A DNA stretch of 64,000 nucleotides from a bacterium (GTDB lineage Bacteria; Patescibacteriota; Minisyncoccia; Minisyncoccales; Minisyncoccaceae). Of this stretch, positions 60,215 to 64,000 are shown one piece after another. The position numbers and the translations under genes were made by a program. Location: assembly GCA_023228085.1 (NCBI GenBank), contig JALOBW010000002.1:124001-188000 (forward strand). Reading direction: 5' to 3'. The notes beneath the pieces were generated by a model. That model worked only from the letters and a program-made list of their open reading frames with translations. It did no database searches and was not told the DNA's origin. Each line of letters begins with the position of its first letter. Within the stretch, counting starts at the first letter, position 1.

Positions 60215-60217
60215 TTT

Positions 60218-63200
60218 TTAATACTCTAATGGTTCGGCTCTAGTTGTAATAGTTAACGAATCGCTAGCCGTTGAGCCAAAACTATTTCTGACCGTCACTC
60301 TACAGGTGTATGAACCAACGGTGTAAGGGGCTGTATAATTAGGATTCATACTATTTGAGTTAGATAATGTTCCTCCGGTACATGACCAGTCGTAAAAGAT
60401 AGTATCGCCGTTAGAATCGCTTGCAGTAGCCTCAAGTGTTATGGATTGTCCTTGATTCAACTCTTTATTTGATCCTGCATCAACTGTGACCTTGGAAGAT
60501 GTTGATCCTCCAGTTCCTCTTACTGTAATTGATACACTAGCTGAGGTTGATCCTCCCCTACCATCATTTGCGGTTATTGTACAGCGATAATTGGTGTTGC
60601 TAGTAGAATAAGCATAAGCTGTATAGATAGGCATAAGAGATGTACTATCAGAAAGATTTCCTCCACTACACGACCAACTGTAAGACAAGTTATCTCCATC
60701 TGGGTCATAAGCTATAGCATAAAGAGTAATTGATTGTCCTTGATTAACTTCCCTAGCCTGAATTGTTGCAACAACAGGAACAGTATTTTTAGTATTAGCT
60801 CCTGGTTTAGCAATAACACTCAAAGAATCTGATGCGTATCCTCCCTTACCATCACTTACAGTTAAGGTACAGGTGTAATTTTGGTTACCTGTGACTATTG
60901 GAGCAGTAAAAGTAGGATTCAATGAATTCTTGTTAGACAATGTTCCTCCAGTGCAATACCACTTATAAGTTAAACTATCTCCATCTGGATCACTAACTTG
61001 AGCTCCTGATAAAGAAATAGTTTGTCCTGATCTAACTTCTTTGTTGTCACCAATTTCAATAGTTGGTACATTATTTTTATTGTTGCTATAAGTTCTTATT
61101 AAAATACTTACTGATTCTGAAGCAATTCCCCCCTTACCGTCTTTAACTGTTAACATACATGTATGTGTTCTGTCGGTGGCAGTACTTGGAGCAGTAAAAT
61201 ATGGCTTTAATACCGAAGAACCAGATAGTCGTCCTCCACTACACGACCAATAATATGTTAAGTTGTCATTATCCTCATCGGTAGCTTCTGCCTTTAAAAG
61301 AATCGTTTGACTTTCGTTTAATTCTCTGGTTCCAATCATATCTATAACTGGAACATGATTATTCCTGTCGGCTGAACAGTATGAAAGTGTTCCTCCATTA
61401 ATACCACTGCAGGTCCATGTCCAAGGTCCAGTTCCTGAAACAAGACTTGCTGTTCCAGATTCACATAAATCTGATATTGGCTTAGTATCTAGTGTTTGAC
61501 CATGAGAAGTCCCACAAATCCCATTAACCTTATCAACTCTAATCCTAATACTCATAGTATCTGTTGCAGTATCCTTTCCATCACTTACAGTAATAGTACA
61601 AGTATAAGAACTTGCTGTATTGGTAGTAGGAGCTGTCCAAACTGGTTGTAATACTGACCAGCTAGATAAAGCACCAGCATTACATCTCCATGAATATGTA
61701 AGGGCATCTTTATCGGCGTCGCTTGCGATAGCTTCAATAGTAATGGAAGCACCCGGTGCAACTTCTAAGTTATCTCCAGCATCAACTATAGGCTTGCTAT
61801 TTGTCACTTTTTTATAAGCAGTACAACATTCATCTTTTCCACTTGTTTCACCCTTACAGGTCCAAGTCCATGCATTATTTGCACCTTCAATTACTAAGCT
61901 TGGAGTACCAGTAGTACAAAGACAAGTTAATGGAGCGATATTAAAGGTTTGTCCGTGAGCACATCCGCATTTCCCATCAACAGCAGCAATTTTAGTTGCA
62001 CTACAGTATGATGTTGTGCCACCATTACTTCCTTTACAACTCCAAGTCCATGGTCCCGATCCAGAAATAGCACTCGCAATACCAGACTCACATAATCCAA
62101 CTGTTGGGGTATTAGAAAAAGATCCGCCGTTTGATGATCCACATTGACCATTGATAGCAACTACCTTAGTTGCACTGCAAGAATCATTAATTCCACCATT
62201 ACTTCCCTTACAAATCCAAGACCAACCATTTTCGGTAAACATCAGACCTGATACAGTTCCAGAACTACATAATCCATATGTTGGAGTACTAGAAAAAGAT
62301 CCGCCGTTTGATGATCCACATTGACCATTAATTGGAGTTGCTTGTTTAATAGCTGAACATGAGTCATTGCCTCCTCCGTTTTGACCATAACATACCCAAT
62401 ACCAAGGTCCAGATCCAGTCACTCCATTTGTGTATCCAGAACTACATAATCCTGATGTGGGCGCAGTTTCAAAAGTACCGCCGTTTGATGATCCACATTG
62501 TCCGTTTGTAGGTGTTAGTATCTTTTGAGCTGAACAATTTGCAGTTAATCCTCCGTTTGTACCAGAACATGACCAATACCAAGGTCCAGATCCAGTAATA
62601 GAACTTGCTGTTCCGATATTACAAAGTCCTGTAGTAGGAGCGCTAGAGAATGATCCGCCGTTTGATGATCCACATTGTCCGTTTGTAGGTGTTAGTATCT
62701 TTTGAGCTGAACAATTTGCAGTTAATCCTCCGTTTGTACCAGAACATGACCAATACCAAGGTCCAGATCCAGTAATAGAACTTGCTGTTCCGATATTACA
62801 AAGTCCTGTAGTAGGAGCGCTAGAGAATGATCCGCCGTTTGATGATCCACACTGTCCATTAACTGGAGATGATTCCTTGTAAGCATAACAACCCGCATTA
62901 CTTCCACCATTTAGACCTGTACATGTCCATGTCCATCCACTTCCAGTACTTGCGACGATAGAAGGAGTGCCAGAATTACAGAGTCCTGAAGTAGGAAGAA
63001 GAGAAAAAGTACCGCCGTTTGATGATCCACACTGTCCATTAACTGGATTTACTTTTAATTGAGCTAAACAATTTGCAGTGCTTCCACCGTTTTGTCCTGC
63101 ACATGACCAATACCATGGTCCAGTACCAGTAATACCAGTAAAGGTACCCGAATTACAGAATCCTGAGGTAGGAGCGCTAGAGAATGATCCGCCGTTTGAT

Positions 63201-64000
63201 GATCCACATTGACCATTGACTGGGAATGATGGTTTATAAGCATAACAACCCGCATTACTTCCACCATTTAGACCTGTACATGTCCATGTCCATCCACTTC
63301 CAGTACTTGCGACGATAGAAGGAGTGCCAGAATTACAGAGTCCTGAAGTAGGAAGAAGAGAAAAAGTACCGCCGTTTGATGATCCACATTGACCATTGAT
63401 TGAATTTATTTTTAATTGAGCTGAACAACTAGCAGTACTTCCACCGTTTTGCCCTTTACATGACCAATGCCAAGGTCCAGTACCAGTAATACCAGTAAAG
63501 GTACCCGAATTACAGAATCCTGAGGTAGGAGCGCTAGAGAATGATCCGCCGTTTGATGATCCACATTGACCATTAACTATTAAGCTTCTTTCCTTAGCTG
63601 AACAACTAGCAGTAGTCCCTCCATTAATTCCACCACAAGTCCATGTCCAAGGTCCAGTCCCTGAAACATAACTAGCTGTTCCAGAATTACAAAGTCCTGT
63701 AGTAGGGGCACTATAAAAATATCCGCCGTTTGATGATCCACATTGACCATTAATTTTGCTAATCTTTTGAGCTGAACAATTTACAGAAGTTCCACCGTTG
63801 TGTCCTGCACACTTCCAAGTCCAAGGTCCAGTCCCTGAAACATAACTAGCTGTTCCAGCGCTGCAAAGCCCTGTAGTAGGAGCTATTTCAAAAGCACTTC
63901 CATGCGATAAACCACATTGTCCATCAATTTTGGTTGGAGCCTTATTAGCAGAACAGCTTACTGTTGAACCTAGGTTAATTCCATTACAATTCCAATACCA
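60218..64000 (-). CDS. Giant repeat protein of Cys-rich modules and PKD-like domains (5' end outside window)
   Basis: The frame is open from the right edge to the stop at 60218; a GTG at 62422 is only an internal codon, so the N-terminus is missing. At least 1260 residues lie in the window. The N-terminal part has about 11 tandem Cys-rich modules of 59-60 aa (CGSSNGGSF, GLCxxG, GSGPWYWxCxGxNGG, CSA), with four Cys each, then a PKD-like domain, one more Cys-rich module, and four PKD-like domains with DPDGDxLTY and YTCTLTVSDGKGG. It ends SLTITTRAEPLEY with no anchor or sorting signal, so attachment must be elsewhere. Probably an extracellular filament or adhesin; function unknown. Confidence 0.88.
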   Translation of the reverse strand, partial: WYWNCNGINLGSTVSCSANKAPTKIDGQCGLSHGSAFEIAPTTGLCSAGTASYVSGTGPWTWKCAGHNGGTSVNCSAQKISKINGQCGSSNGGYFYSAPTTGLCNSGTASYVSGTGPWTWTCGGINGGTTASCSAKERSLIVNGQCGSSNGGSFSSAPTSGFCNSGTFTGITGTGPWHWSCKGQNGGSTASCSAQLKINSINGQCGSSNGGTFSLLPTSGLCNSGTPSIVASTGSGWTWTCTGLNGGSNAGCYAYKPSFPVNGQCGSSNGGSFSSAPTSGFCNSGTFTGITGTGPWYWSCAGQNGGSTANCLAQLKVNPVNGQCGSSNGGTFSLLPTSGLCNSGTPSIVASTGSGWTWTCTGLNGGSNAGCYAYKESSPVNGQCGSSNGGSFSSAPTTGLCNIGTASSITGSGPWYWSCSGTNGGLTANCSAQKILTPTNGQCGSSNGGSFSSAPTTGLCNIGTASSITGSGPWYWSCSGTNGGLTANCSAQKILTPTNGQCGSSNGGTFETAPTSGLCSSGYTNGVTGSGPWYWVCYGQNGGGNDSCSAIKQATPINGQCGSSNGGSFSSTPTYGLCSSGTVSGLMFTENGWSWICKGSNGGINDSCSATKVVAINGQCGSSNGGSFSNTPTVGLCESGIASAISGSGPWTWSCKGSNGGTTSYCSATKIAAVDGKCGCAHGQTFNIAPLTCLCTTGTPSLVIEGANNAWTWTCKGETSGKDECCTAYKKVTNSKPIVDAGDNLEVAPGASITIEAIASDADKDALTYSWRCNAGALSSWSVLQPVWTAPTTNTASSYTCTITVSDGKDTATDTMSIRIRVDKVNGICGTSHGQTLDTKPISDLCESGTASLVSGTGPWTWTCSGINGGTLSYCSADRNNHVPVIDMIGTRELNESQTILLKAEATDEDNDNLTYYWSCSGGRLSGSSVLKPYFTAPSTATDRTHTCMLTVKDGKGGIASESVSILIRTYSNNKNNVPTIEIGDNKEVRSGQTISLSGAQVSDPDGDSLTYKWYCTGGTLSNKNSLNPTFTAPIVTGNQNYTCTLTVSDGKGGYASDSLSVIAKPGANTKNTVPVVATIQAREVNQGQSITLYAIAYDPDGDNLSYSWSCSGGNLSDSTSLMPIYTAYAYSTSNTNYRCTITANDGRGGSTSASVSITVRGTGGSTSSKVTVDAGSNKELNQGQSITLEATASDSNGDTIFYDWSCTGGTLSNSNSMNPNYTAPYTVGSYTCRVTVRNSFGSTASDSLTITTRAEPLEY
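62121..63896 (-). repeat. Tandem array of 177/180-bp units
   Basis: Unit starts (plus-strand GATCCGCCG or GTACCGCCG) at 62121, 62298, 62475, 62652, 62829, 63009, 63186, 63366, 63543 and 63720 are spaced exactly 177 or 180 bp. The units at 62475 and 62652 are identical except for the first few bases. The pair 62829-63185 and the pair 63186-63542 are a duplicated dimer of 357 bp, nearly identical. The array continues past the right edge. Confidence 0.9.

Noticed and set aside
62420..62422. GTG at 62422 as the true start of the second giant gene
   Set aside because: The frame is open to the window edge and the same module continues upstream without a break; no ribosome site is seen before the GTG.
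62121..63896. CRISPR array
   Set aside because: The regular 177/180-bp period is a coding repeat in frame with conserved Cys, not short repeats with spacers.
1..64000. Alternative genetic code (UGA as Gly or Trp)
   Set aside because: Conserved genes such as gyrB, gatA and murC run full length without in-frame TGA, and Trp positions use TGG.

Overview
The window looks like part of a low-GC bacterial genome of the Candidate Phyla Radiation (Patescibacteria, probably Parcubacteria). This is inferred from compact, truncated housekeeping proteins (PheT without its OB-fold domain), MurL beside MurD, an archaeal-looking ValRS, GatCAB with GluRS, and many secreted proteins with SFTLIE pilin-type N-termini. 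Genes read through with the standard code, so there is no sign of UGA recoding. I see no rRNA genes, CRISPR array, transposase or integrase. Most genes are on the minus strand in tight operon-like runs.

Layout. 1-11236 (minus): pheS, pheT, gyrB, secE, nusG, rplK, dcd, deoC and gatB, with two pilin-like genes around gatB. 11237-13500: repeat-rich DNA with a NUDIX gene, a tRNA cluster (an unusual Met, a second CAT tRNA, Asp) and a GIY-YIG gene. 13540-15098: a deoxyribosyltransferase-like gene, tmk and a membrane protein. 15493-29485 (minus): a division and cell wall cluster (murC, response regulator, DD-carboxypeptidase, mraY, murL, murD, ftsW, murG) running into gltX, gatC and gatA, with a pilin-like gene between ftsW and murG. 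29626-37652: small enzymes, efp followed by two tandem structured RNAs, a ferredoxin-thioredoxin reductase/thioredoxin pair, a doubled HNH protein, and xseA/xseB. 37702-41198: two more pilin-like genes after a RecB-like nuclease. 41425-53244: RRM protein, pyrH, rlmN, rmuC, a U32 family protein, a large anchored protein, obgE and rarA. 53321-54550: a sixth pilin-like gene. 54693-57065: valS. 57096-64000: two giant surface proteins built from PKD-like domains and a 59-60 residue Cys-rich repeat; the second runs off the right edge.

Two signals stand out. First, directly after efp there is a tandem pair of about 200-nt RNAs. They have the same fold and identical hairpin loops but completely different, compensated stems, and each ends in an intrinsic terminator. 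Second, six prepilin-like proteins share a signal and stalk but carry interchangeable C-terminal cassettes (glycine-rich, fibrinogen-like, LamG, DUF2341-like). They sit inside housekeeping operons, and two are interrupted by single-base frameshifts, one in a G7 tract. The same Cys-rich module occurs in these proteins and in the giant surface proteins, suggesting a shared, recombining surface repertoire.

Intergenic DNA is filled by a REP-like family (about 15 copies) with a covarying small hairpin followed by a GATTCCCG...CGGGAATGAC palindrome. All functional names come from reading motifs; no database search was run.
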